Origin: Acanthaster planci
Taxonomy: Eukaryota > Echinodermata > Asteroidea > Valvatida > Acanthasteridae
Direction of reading: 5' to 3'
Length of the DNA: 64,000 bases
NCBI RefSeq assembly: GCF_001949145.1
Contig: NW_019091427.1
Location: 796,967 to 860,966, forward strand
In this document: positions 21,870 to 31,740 of the stretch, one piece after another
Layout: each line of letters starts with the position of its first letter
Numbering within the stretch: the first letter of the stretch is position 1
Notes under the pieces: generated by a model
Told to the model about the DNA's origin: nothing
Database searches by the model: none
What the model saw: only the letters and a program-made list of their open reading frames with translations
Program-made: the position numbers and the translations under genes

Positions 21870-24600
21870 GTACCTGACGTCACAAATTCCGCCCTCCCCC
21901 ATGCAGTGATATGAATTTGTGCCGGAACGGGGGGGGGGGGTTGGGGGTTGGAGGTGACTTAAAAGCGGAGGGGGGCTGTTCATGATACAGATGTAAATAT
22001 GTATGTATTACGCTTATAGTGCAGAGCCTTACACGGAAAATATGATAGTCTTATAATTGTTTTCCCCTTTTGAGTGCTATGAACGTGTTTCGGTTGATGG
22101 AAAAGTGGGGAATGATTTAAAAGCCGTCCCTCCCCCGGAAAAGGGGAGGAAGTATATACTCCCATCCCCCGGGACTTTACTTCTATGCCTGAATGCTAGT
22201 CCTTCTGCTCTGTCTGAATGAATCAGACAAGCAGGTTCTAACCTTGAAGCCGGATTTTGCTTTCCTGTCGAAAAGAGAAATTAGCGTTCAGTTTAAGTTG
22301 AATTACAGTGAACCGACTGAGACAATATTTCTGCAAATTTTCGTAACGTCGCATTCACCTGAAGTATGAACCGGCCTCTAGGAGGAAAGTAACACGTTGT
22401 AAGAAAAATGTTCCCAGGGGAAGTTCACATTGTGGATTTATGATTCAGGGACAGTTTTAAACGTTTTACTTGTGAGAGAAACTAAGGCAGAGGGATTCTA
22501 GGATCTAGTGAATACAGGTTCCGATATTTTTCAAATCGCTTCCCCCCCAAATATTTTCCCTCATTTAATTCGAGTAATCGAATCCCAAGTTTGAAATGAA
22601 TGTTATTTCTCCTTTCTAAATCACGATTCTAGAGATGTTTTGGGGAGAGAAACGACAAAAAGAGACGTGCTTGCAGAAAACTATTTTGTCAAGAGAAATT
22701 CCTCAAATGACAGTCGAGATGCGAAAATGTTAGGGTTTCTTTAGACAAATTACTACTTTTTAGAATTGGTTACCTCCCAGGACAAGTCCATCACATAATC
22801 CAATTGTTTGATAGTTTAGTTATTTTAAATATTGCTATCATCTTTACTCGCTTGAACAGAAGAGCCTGAATGCTACATTATTTGTCGAAAATACGGATGG
22901 GTTACTAAACTTGTATTTTTCACATTTTACTTAATTTTATTTTTTTAATACCGCTTTTTGGTTTATCTCAACAGTTCATCAAATGTCCCCTGTGTCAGCA
23001 GCACACGGCCGTACCGTCTGCAGGGATTGCCGCCCTCAAGCCTAACATCCTTGCACGAGGCATGGCCGACGCTGTGGCCAGCCTGAATCCCAATAGTGTC
23101 GAGGTAGGACAAGAAGCCATCGAGCCTTCGCCTTTGCCCCCGCCCAAAACGGTGCGGCCACCGGGCACAGCCTGCCTAGCCCATCCAGGCCAGGCGCTTC
23201 TGCTCTATTGCGTGGAGTGCAAGCTCCCGGTGTGTCGGCAGTGCACCGTCGTCGGCCACAATCCTCCGAAGCACACCGTATCCGACATTGACAATGTCGC
23301 CGGCGGGCCCAGAGCGCGAATCAGGGAACTGGTGGGCCTGTTCGAGAGAGAACGAGAGAAGTACGAACAAACCATGCAGGTCGTGGAAGAGAGAGGGGTG
23401 GACATCTCTGTTGCGGTCACGAGGGCGAGGGAAAACATCGAGAAAGCTACAGAGGCGATGATCGCTGACGTGCGTAAAAAGCAGCAACAGCTCTTGTTTC
23501 AAGTGGAGTTTATCGCCGGCAATAGGCAGGCAGAAATCAAGAGGCTCCTGGCGGAGATGCAGGGAGTCCTGGACGAAGTCAGAGACGTCGTGCCAAAAAT
23601 AATGGGCGATATTGAGGATAAAGACGACGCGACTATCTTGGCGTTGCACCGGAAGATTAAAGCCGGTCAGGATCGATTGCAATATCACCCACTGCCGAGC
23701 ATCGAAGTGATCGATAACCTTGGGTTCTTGAAGTTTAGCCCGGAGAAGACCCCCGCATTCAACTTGCATTTGGGAGATCTATTGGAGGACGAGCAGTGGT
23801 GCCTGGACTTAAAATTCGGCAAGTTTGGCTCGCGTGTCGGCGAGTTCAACTGCGCACGTGGTGTCGCTCTGAGCCCCGACGGGGACATGGCCATCGCAGA
23901 GCAGCGGAACAACCGGACCACCGTATACAACACCGACGGCACATACAAGCTCAGCATGACTGGCAAGGCAAGCGGAAAGCCCGAACGCGGGGACCGCGAC
24001 GTGGCGTTCCTCCCAGACGGGAGATGCCTCATTGTCGGCAAAACTAGCAACGTTGACGTGTACGACCGGAACGGCGGCTACCTCAACTACATCCTCACGC
24101 CGGCCAAGAACCCCTGGAGCCTAGCTGTGGACGCCGGGGGTACCGTTTACCTAGGTGACGTACAGGAAAAGTTGATCTACATCATTGTTGACTGTCAGGT
24201 CGTGAGAAGTTTCAATGTGGCCAACCAGCCGGTATATCTCGCAGTGGATAACAATGGCCGCATCATGGTTTCCAATCACTCTTCCAAGCGGGTGGACATC
24301 TTGAGCGTAGCCACCGGTGACACTCTGTTCTCCATTGCTTCCAAGAGCATCGACCCTTCCAACATGGTCTCTCCTTGGGGAGGCTGCTTCGGGCCCGACG
24401 GTTCCCTCTTCATTCCGTTCTACATCAGTGACCCCAAGGCTTCCGAGCGCCATGGTCAGGTGCATGAATTCGGGCCTGGCGGCAGGCACCTAGGTTGCGT
24501 GGTCAGGGGTTTGAACTACCCGAGGGAGGTGGACTTCACGCGGGACGGGAGGCTGATTGTCGTCGAGGGATCTGTAGTGAAGCTGTATCGTAAGGTATAA
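21726..24600 (+). CDS. TRIM-type RING E3 ligase with NHL-like propeller (TRIM56-like)
   Basis: Two exons, 21726-21869 and 22975-24600, joined in phase 0, encode a complete 589-residue protein. The RING finger has C15, C18, C30, H32, C35, C38, C52 and C55; the intron splits it after residue 48. B-box type 2 has C115, H118, C127, C130, C135, C138, H143 and H148. A charged coiled coil covers about 165-270. From about 330 to the end, six blade-like repeats (for example ARGVALSPDGDMAIAEQ, YLAVDNNGRIMVSNHSSKRV, REVDFTRDGRLIVVEG) form an NHL-type beta-propeller. No filamin domain precedes it, unlike TRIM2/3, so the layout is closest to TRIM56. By family it should transfer ubiquitin and recognise substrate or RNA through the propeller. 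The start ATG has good context (GCCATGG). Such genes are multi-copy in invertebrate deuterostomes, so orthology to one vertebrate TRIM is not claimed. Confidence 0.93.
21870..22974 (+). other. TRIM intron 1
   Basis: 1.1-kb GT..AG intron with a CRE-type palindrome next to the donor and a G-rich run near 21930. Nothing else was recognised. Confidence 0.85.
22975..24600 (+). CDS. TRIM exon 2 (end of RING to stop)
   Basis: Acceptor CTCAACAG|TTCATC opens with FIKCPLCQQH, the last RING cysteine pair, and runs 541 codons to TAA at 24598-24600. A downstream ATG at 23062 begins a 512-codon frame, but starting there would remove the RING, so it is not the preferred start. Confidence 0.95.
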   Translation, partial: FIKCPLCQQHTAVPSAGIAALKPNILARGMADAVASLNPNSVEVGQEAIEPSPLPPPKTVRPPGTACLAHPGQALLLYCVECKLPVCRQCTVVGHNPPKHTVSDIDNVAGGPRARIRELVGLFEREREKYEQTMQVVEERGVDISVAVTRARENIEKATEAMIADVRKKQQQLLFQVEFIAGNRQAEIKRLLAEMQGVLDEVRDVVPKIMGDIEDKDDATILALHRKIKAGQDRLQYHPLPSIEVIDNLGFLKFSPEKTPAFNLHLGDLLEDEQWCLDLKFGKFGSRVGEFNCARGVALSPDGDMAIAEQRNNRTTVYNTDGTYKLSMTGKASGKPERGDRDVAFLPDGRCLIVGKTSNVDVYDRNGGYLNYILTPAKNPWSLAVDAGGTVYLGDVQEKLIYIIVDCQVVRSFNVANQPVYLAVDNNGRIMVSNHSSKRVDILSVATGDTLFSIASKSIDPSNMVSPWGGCFGPDGSLFIPFYISDPKASERHGQVHEFGPGGRHLGCVVRGLNYPREVDFTRDGRLIVVEGSVVKLYRKV

Positions 24601-27600
24601 ATTGTGCCTCGCTATGGTCTACTGTGTCACGTGGCCGTTAATTAAGTGTGCATGCGTTAGCATCTACAAAACAAAGCTAATGACAAGATAATTTGACAAA
24701 GCTGAGAAAAGCCAAAAGCTGATGTTTTCTCCCATGAACCATAGTCTGCGATTTTTTTGAAGGCATGAATTCAAATTTGACATATCAGTTTTTGAAATTG
24801 AAACTCAGCCCCCCAAACTCAATGTGGTCTTAATAACATTGTCTGTTATCTCTAATATTGATGCATCCAATGAACCACCGCTGCTTTTGTTATTTGTTTG
24901 TTAGGGTTTTTGATTGTGCTTTATGTGTGTGGGTGAGTTTGTTTCTGCATTCAACTGGGGACCCTGAACAATAGAGGACAATAAAGTCCCCGATTGACAA
25001 CTGTGTACAAAACATATGGGTGGTCTTGTAAAAAAGTTGAAGTACAAACAAAAGAGGAACAATAGGGGGTCCCCAGTTGCCGGCAAATCCACACATGCGT
25101 GTGTGTGTGAAAGCAAAAACACCTTTAAATGCACCACATATTTTTGAGATGTTTGGATCGATATCAGGTTGTCGTGCTGTCTTTTCTGTTTTACGTATGA
25201 CCGTTCGTATCTACAAGACGGTGTTGGGTTTCTTAGATCGTTGTCTGCAGTATTTATATGTGTCTGCCTAGCGTCCAAAAGAACATCATGAATTAGTTTT
25301 GCTCATTTTGTTGTAAATTTGAATAGTAGTTTTATACGCTTCCTATCTTAATTTTCATTAGGTGGAATTGCTTCGACATTAATGTAAAGTGACTTTTCAA
25401 AGAACTTAAACAGTGCGTCTACATCCATTGGGCCTCTTGTACATGAGTTGATTTGTCTAATTATATACCAATGCTGCAACTGGGGTGGATTTCAGAAGAG
25501 CACTGAAAGAAAATCAACTGAGTCTTTTACATTTGATATGTTTATTGTAAATTTCAAAAGGGGGCGTGGGCTTCCGCAGAGGAGGCAACGTGCCTCCCGT
25601 CAACTAGTTAGCCGTCTTCCATTAATTTGCACACCATCTTTGATTGGATTTCCTGCTGTACAATTTTTTTCTCTTCGAATGTGTGGAATGTTTTTACGCA
25701 AAGACAAGAGAATCATTGCATGTTTACAGTTGCTAATGGTTCGTCCGACAAAAATAAACTGTTCTCCAAACAGGCTAAATGTGTCGTTTTATTTCTCATT
25801 TTCTTGAAAAAAGTCACCATGTTTTCTTGCAAACTCAGTGTTCTGTGATAAATATTTAGCTTCTATAAAAATCAGAAATAAATAAATAAATGAAGACCAT
25901 TTAGAAGCTTCTTTATGTATTGTATGAATTTCATTAAAGTACATGAAAATTTTCAAATGAATTTGACCCGAAAATGCTGGGTTTTTTTTTAAACTTTCTC
26001 ACAGCCCGACAGTTTCCTCTCCTCAGATTTCGCCTGTTCTGTGTTTTAATACTTAGTCAGTAAAGACAATTCAATCCAGAAAAGGCTTTTGCTGTTCTGA
26101 GCATTTCTAAATCACACCCCTGAGCAAATCGACCTGGTCAAGTACATTCAATGGGGAAAGTAAACCTTTTGGCCTACAAGCTTGGGTATTAAAAATATGC
26201 AAATTCTGCGTGAAAGTTATGTTCTAGTATAGCAACGATAATTACTTGCAAGAACAGTACATCGGGATAATTCCGAAACACCGCCTCTTTTAGGTGTTGC
26301 TACTGAAAGTTGTAACAAGTATATCAATACTATTTAATAGGTCAGGAATACAATTGTGTTAGAGCAGGTCTAAACCACCAGTAGTGTAGTTTAGAACCGG
26401 ACAAGGCAAGTTCAATCCGTCAACGGCACATTGTCAACAATAATCGTGTTTTGACTGCTAACCTATGCATTAGGCAAAATCGGCCCGAGGTTAACAAATC
26501 GTCGCTGATCGAACCTGAACACAGGTGATATCGGTACATGTGATTTTGTACCGAGCCGCAGGCGGACTCGGCGGTTGTACTGCGCGTTCCTGCACCTACT
26601 TTACGTTGACGAATGTCATGTATCAGGGTCAGACCATAAACTAGAAATCCAAAACATTCAATTAAATCCGGGAACTTGAGTAAACCACTTGGTGTAGATA
26701 TCACTTGTTAAAAAGAAACAACCACGTGTCAGGCTCTTCATAATAGGAAGGGGGTATTATAAACCTAAAACGTGATCCAAAACTTCATCGAAAAATCCAA
26801 AGGACTGAAATGTTATGATGTTTGCCGGCGAAACACTGCACCATTAATTAATTTCAAGCACTCAGAGAGAACAATCCTCAAATGAAACCATTCTAGAGAT
26901 GGACATATTAGGAAGCAGAAATCAAGACACCAAATATTCATTGATGTCAACTCCTGGATTGTTTCTCATTCACTGAATTTAAACATTAACACTAAATTTA
27001 AACATCAAAAGAACAGGACACAAAACTTGAAGTCATGCTTGGAATGCGAGCGTGAATGTGACTTTTTTTCCTCACAAAGTTGTACGGGAATTTGAAAAAA
27101 GGTGGGTGTGGCTTAACACAAGGACGGATCCAGAACAAGTTTTCGGGGACATGTTTGGAGGGAGGCCCAAAATGAGGAAATGCTTCATGTAATTTTTTTG
27201 TTTCTTTCTGAGGGTTAACGCTACGTTTAGGGGCATTTTACATTCACGCTTTTTGAAGAGACATGAAATACGTGCGGACCCAAACTACACGTAGCCTAAC
27301 CGCTTTTCTTTCAAAAATCTTTTCGCCCCTTTTGGGGCATCAGCCTCATTTCCCCCTCCCCCATCCTTAGATATTCGCTACATAAAAAAGAGATCTGTGC
27401 CACAATTGTACCTGCTGAGATATTATCAGTATCGAGTTTTCCAACTGTCCTCAGTCCGTCAACGTCTGTCAGTCCAGCCTCCCTCGTCCAATCAAGCCAC
27501 CATACTGGTGTGTGTATTCGACAGACGCCGTCAGGCATGGATCAAGGCGGTGGGGATCAACTTTACTGCCCCCTCCATCCCGCTTATTGTCATTTTTCAA

Positions 27601-27677
27601 CAGACCTTCAAGTCTTAAATTTGATGACTTTGAAAAGTATAAACAATGGAATGGTCTTATTAAGTTCATACAGCGTT
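24601..27677. other. TRIM 3' flank and intergenic sequence
   Basis: AATAAA hexamers at about 24979 and in the AAATAAATAAATAAATG run near 25877 are possible poly(A) signals for the TRIM transcript. Short open frames here show no family resemblance. Confidence 0.45.
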
Positions 27678-28795
27678 GGGCCTAACCCTAACCCTCACCC
27701 CACCCATTAGATTCATCTGACGGTCGACCTAGCCTTAAAACTAGCCCTAAACTTACCTGTCCAATTCTTCCCACATCAGCCTAACCCTAACCCTACCCGT
27801 TAGATTCATCCGACGGTCGGCCTAGCCTTAACCCTAACCCTAGCCTCGACCCTAACCCTACCCGTTAAATTCATACGACGGTCGGCCTAACCCTTGCCCC
27901 AGCAGTTAACCCTAACCCTAATCCTAGCCCTACCCGTTAGATTCATCCGATGGTCAGCCTAGCCTTAACCCTAACCCTCACCCCACCCATTAGATTCATC
28001 TGACGGTCGACCTAGCCTTAAAACTAGCCCTAACCTTACCTGTCCAATTCTTCCCACATCAGCCTAACCCTAACCCTACCCGTTAGATTCATTCGATGGT
28101 CAACCTAGCCTTAACCCTTACCCTAGCCTTAACCCTAACCCTACCCGTTAAATTCATACGACGGTCGGCCTAACCCTTGCCCCACCAGTTAACCCTAACC
28201 CTAATCCTAACCCTACCCGTCAGATTCATCCGATGGTCAGCCTAGCCTTAACCCTAACCCTAACCCTAACCCTACCCGTTAGATTCATCCGATGGTCGGT
28301 CTAGCTTTAACCCTAACCCCAGCCCTAACCGTAACCCTACCCGTTAGATTCATCCGACGGTCGGCCTAGTCTAAGGCCTAACCCTAGCCCTCAAACCTTA
28401 CCCTACCTGTCAAATTCATCCCATGGCAGCCTAACCCTAACCCTACCCGTTAGATTCATCCGATTGTCGGTCTAGCCCTAACCCTAACCCTAGCCTTAAC
28501 CCTAACCCTACCCGTTAAATTCATACGACGGTCGGCCTAACCCTTGCCCCACAGCAGCCTAACCCTAACCCTACCCGTTAGATTCATTCGACGGTCGGCC
28601 TAGCCTTAGGCCTAACCCTAACCGTAGCCCCTAAACCTTACCCTTCCCGTCAAATTCACCCCACAACAGCTTAACCCTAACCCTACCCGTTAGATTCATT
28701 CGACGGTCGGCCTAGCCTCAGGCCTAACCCTAACCGTAGCCCCTAAACCTTACCCTACCCGTCAAATTCACCCCACAGCAGCCTAACCCTACCTT
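27678..28795. repeat. Degenerate telomere-type (CCCTAA) satellite with higher-order structure
   Basis: CCCTAACCCTAACCCT blocks alternate with a conserved box, roughly CCCGTTAGATTCATCCGACG followed by GTCGGCCTAG, about a dozen times. Longer units repeat: the CACCCCACCCATTAGATTCA segment near 27695 recurs near 27983, a period of about 288 bp. The right end has a unit of roughly 118 bp. The strand is C-rich throughout, so this is one oriented interstitial telomeric array. Confidence 0.93.
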
Positions 28796-30385
28796 AAAAA
28801 ACCAGGACCAATTGAAAGGTTTCAACTGGAAATGAAAGCACAGGAATAGGAAAGAGGAGTTGGTATGATGTTGGTATGATGTTGGTATTGATGGAATTGC
28901 TCTGTGTCTAGGCACTGCCCTGCATTATCATCTCCGACCTCATCAGCGGTTCGAAAATGCCATGTTTGCGCAGAATACAGAAAATGAACATGTGGAAAGA
29001 TGAATACATGGACTGTTGCTGTAATTCCAGTCTTCAAACTCGGCCTTGTCGTCTAGGGGTAGTTTCCTCTGGTCTACCCGGTCCAGACCCCAAGATGCGA
29101 CCCATCAGCACGGACGATGGGATCCTGCTCTACGAAAGCTACTTCAGGATCCTTGCGTATCTGTGAGCAAGTTTGATCATAAACATTAAGGTCGACAACA
29201 TAATGATCATTAATCCAACTTGGCCAGTATTTGGAAGACAGTCTCAAGTTCTACTCGTTTGTCACTTACTGTTAAGGCTCGTGAGACCATTGCATTTTGA
29301 TGATTTTACTTACATACTGTGATCAAGAGTGCTATACTGGGTGGGAAAATTCACAAAGGGCTAAGAACTACAATCTCTGACAAAATTGTTGAACATAACG
29401 CTCTCCAGCCTCCAACCCACTTACCTGGTCAATGTCACGTCCAGCTGAGCGCGGACGGTGCGCATAGACCCAACAATGTGTCTAGTACCAAGTCTATTGG
29501 CGTTTTTTTCTGGCGTTGTTTGTGGGAAACGGAAATGACAGCCGACTGTTAAGTATAGACAAATTTCGGGCAAATTGTATTAACAAGAAAAAGCAAGATA
29601 TTATCCATTATCCGTGTACAGTCACAACTGTTTTGCAGGAGTGCATCCTGGACGATGCACCATCTCATTTCTGCCCGTAACTGTGCAAATTAATGTGTTT
29701 TGTTAATGTGAAGGGCCCATTTTCGAACAGAAACAACTTACGGTGTCCCTCATGCCGTCCTTCATGGTCAGTATTGTTTTTCATTTTTATCAAATTTTGA
29801 GAAATGATGGGTACATTTTGGCAGTGTTCTATTTGAGTTCGAAAAGGGACACACTTGACTATGTAATGGTGACTTTTGCCGTGCTATTTTTGTTATTCCA
29901 AAGTCCGATATTAAACTTAGGGTCAATGAGGCAGGGATTAACTAAAAGGTGTCATTGAGTTTCAGTCTGATCAAAATTAAATGCAACAAGGGTTACAGTG
30001 GGGGAGACTGTGCGACAATGGGGTAAAACCAAAAGCTTTACTAATTTGACATCCATTGCATTCTCCGTGTCATTTTCTGTTGTTGAAATTCCAGTAGCTA
30101 GAGATTGTTCGTTTCTTTCGAGTTTATTTCATCATTTCCCTGCTTGTATATTTCAGTCAGACCTGTTTGGCCAGTGATAGATCAACCATTCTCAATAAAG
30201 GGAGGCAGTTGCAACGCATTTGTTGCAACGTGGGGGGGTGACCTAGAAGATATGAAATTTGTTGCTATAACAAATGAAAATGCATTTCCATCAGTAAAAG
30301 AGGGAGTTGAGTGCTGCCCGACGGTAAAAACCAGTGTTACTCTTACTGTCGAATCAAAAATAAATGAACATTCACTATACACCTG
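28796..30385. other. Intergenic, no gene recognised
   Basis: Contains a short direct repeat (GGTATGATGTT twice near 28862) beside the telomeric array. No supported gene or RNA. Confidence 0.45.
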
Positions 30386-30389
30386 ACAG

Positions 30390-30850
30390 CATTTATACCG
30401 AGATCACTGAGAATAAATGGGCCAGAACACGGTTGGGATCGGTTTCACTGTCGAAAATTAAGGAAATTAAGATTATAAATGAGAATAAATCAACATAATC
30501 CTTTACCTAACGGTATTTAAACCTAGAAAATTGCCGTGTGGGTTCTGCGCCCAGGTAAATGAAAAAAAAATGTGGTGAGGGAAAAATCCNNNNNNNNNNN
30601 NNNNNNNNNNNNNNNNNNNNNNNNNNNNNNNNNNNNNNNNNNNNNNNNNNNNNNNNNNNNNNNNNNNNNNNNNNNNNNNNNNNNNNNNNNCTTACCCAGT
30701 TGGCTAAGATACTGTTGGTATTTTAGGTAGAAAAATTAACTGCTTTATAGTGACCAGGAGCGTCCATTGAAAATCAAAATGAAAACACTGGGATTCGAAC
30801 CCGGACCTCCTGATCTTGAAACAGCCAACTTAACCACTGGGCCACTTAAG
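30390..30850 (-). repeat. Composite tRNA-derived SINE-like element, copy 2
   Basis: Same layout as the element at 18.4-19.1 kb. From the right on the minus strand it has an A box (GTGGCCCAGTGGTTAAG) and a perfect B box (GGTTCGAATCC). A second A-box-like motif (TTAGCCAACTGGGTAAG) abuts the N run, followed by the shared tail with GGGTTCTGCGCCCAGG on the plus strand. Confidence 0.75.
30590..30690. other. Assembly gap (101 N)
   Basis: A run of N at the equivalent position of the second SINE-like copy. Confidence 0.99.
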
Positions 30851-31385
30851 ACATGTTCGTTTATAAACTAAATGTACATGTACATTCAGTAGCTTCATAC
30901 AAAGTGTGATGGTCCCATTTCAGTTTGCTTTGACTTTGAAACACATGGAAAAAAATTTCTCCCGTTTCCCCCTAAATCCGCCCTGGCCTCTTAGTCGACG
31001 ACTTTATTCCCTCCGTACAGGGCCTCATCGCCACGTGGGAGACACTGTGCGCCTGCGCTGATGTGCACATTAAATCATACATAAATCCATGTGCCTTGTG
31101 ATTCTATATTCCTTCGTGTTTGGCTTGTGTATGAAACTTCAAGGCGTCAACTTACATTTAATACATGCCCAAACTGGGGAAAAGTTTATTCTATTTTGTT
31201 TTCTCTGTGGTCCAAAATGGAAACCGTGTTATTCTGAACCACGGATGGGTCCTTTATACAACTCTGTGATTTCTGAAATCACGCGTGGAATAATGAGACG
31301 TGGATCGCAGTGGCTTAATAAAGTGCCCCCAGTGAATGCTCGTCGGCTGCAAAAATTGGTTCGGTGCATAGGGAATAGCGAAATT

Positions 31386-31529
31386 CCATTAAATATAATC
31401 TTCATTCTGGCCCACGACTTCGGTTTCCATGACATCGGTTACCACGGCGCCACAATCAATTCCCCCTGTTTGGATAAACTCGCCGCCGAGGGCGTGAAGC
31501 CGGAGAAGCAGATTTGCACGCCGACAAGA
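31386..31529 (+). pseudogene. Arylsulfatase (ARSB/I/J-type) fragment, decayed
   Basis: 48 codons read like the N-terminal sulfatase core: [19 protein letters not shown], then [13 protein letters not shown] and the catalytic C-T-P-T-R motif whose Cys becomes formylglycine in active enzymes. The usual metal-binding Asp-Asp is His-Asp here. The 'ENYYVQP'-type segment before CTPTR is largely missing, and similarity ends right after the motif. No further sulfatase exons were seen nearby, so this is a pseudogene fragment or stray exon. Confidence 0.7.
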
Positions 31530-31629
31530 GGAACTCGAGTACTCGCCTCTAAATTTGTGACATTTCAAAAACAATTGTGAAAACTGATTTGAAAGATATA
31601 ACATATACCGTTTCTCACTGTTATTAAAA

Positions 31630-31740
31630 GTTGAAGAAAAAAAAACAGTCATGTGGTATTGACCAAGCATTCAGGCGCACCTGCTCTAGAAGTTTGCAGT
31701 GAATCGCAGTTACTGGCTTACTTTTCTGGGGTCTCGGCCC
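31630..31740 (-). repeat. Fragment of the SINE-like family, copy 3
   Basis: TTGACCAAGCATTCAGGCGCAC and flanking sequence match the region left of the gap in copy 1 (about 18580-18640). It begins just after the arylsulfatase fragment and an A-rich run, and carries sequence lost in the gap of copy 2. Confidence 0.65.

Noticed and set aside
23176-23769. 197-codon minus-strand open frame inside TRIM exon 2
   Set aside because: Antisense shadow of the strongly supported TRIM coding sequence.
27311-27710. Short open frames next to the telomeric array
   Set aside because: Composition and lack of motifs suggest chance frames.
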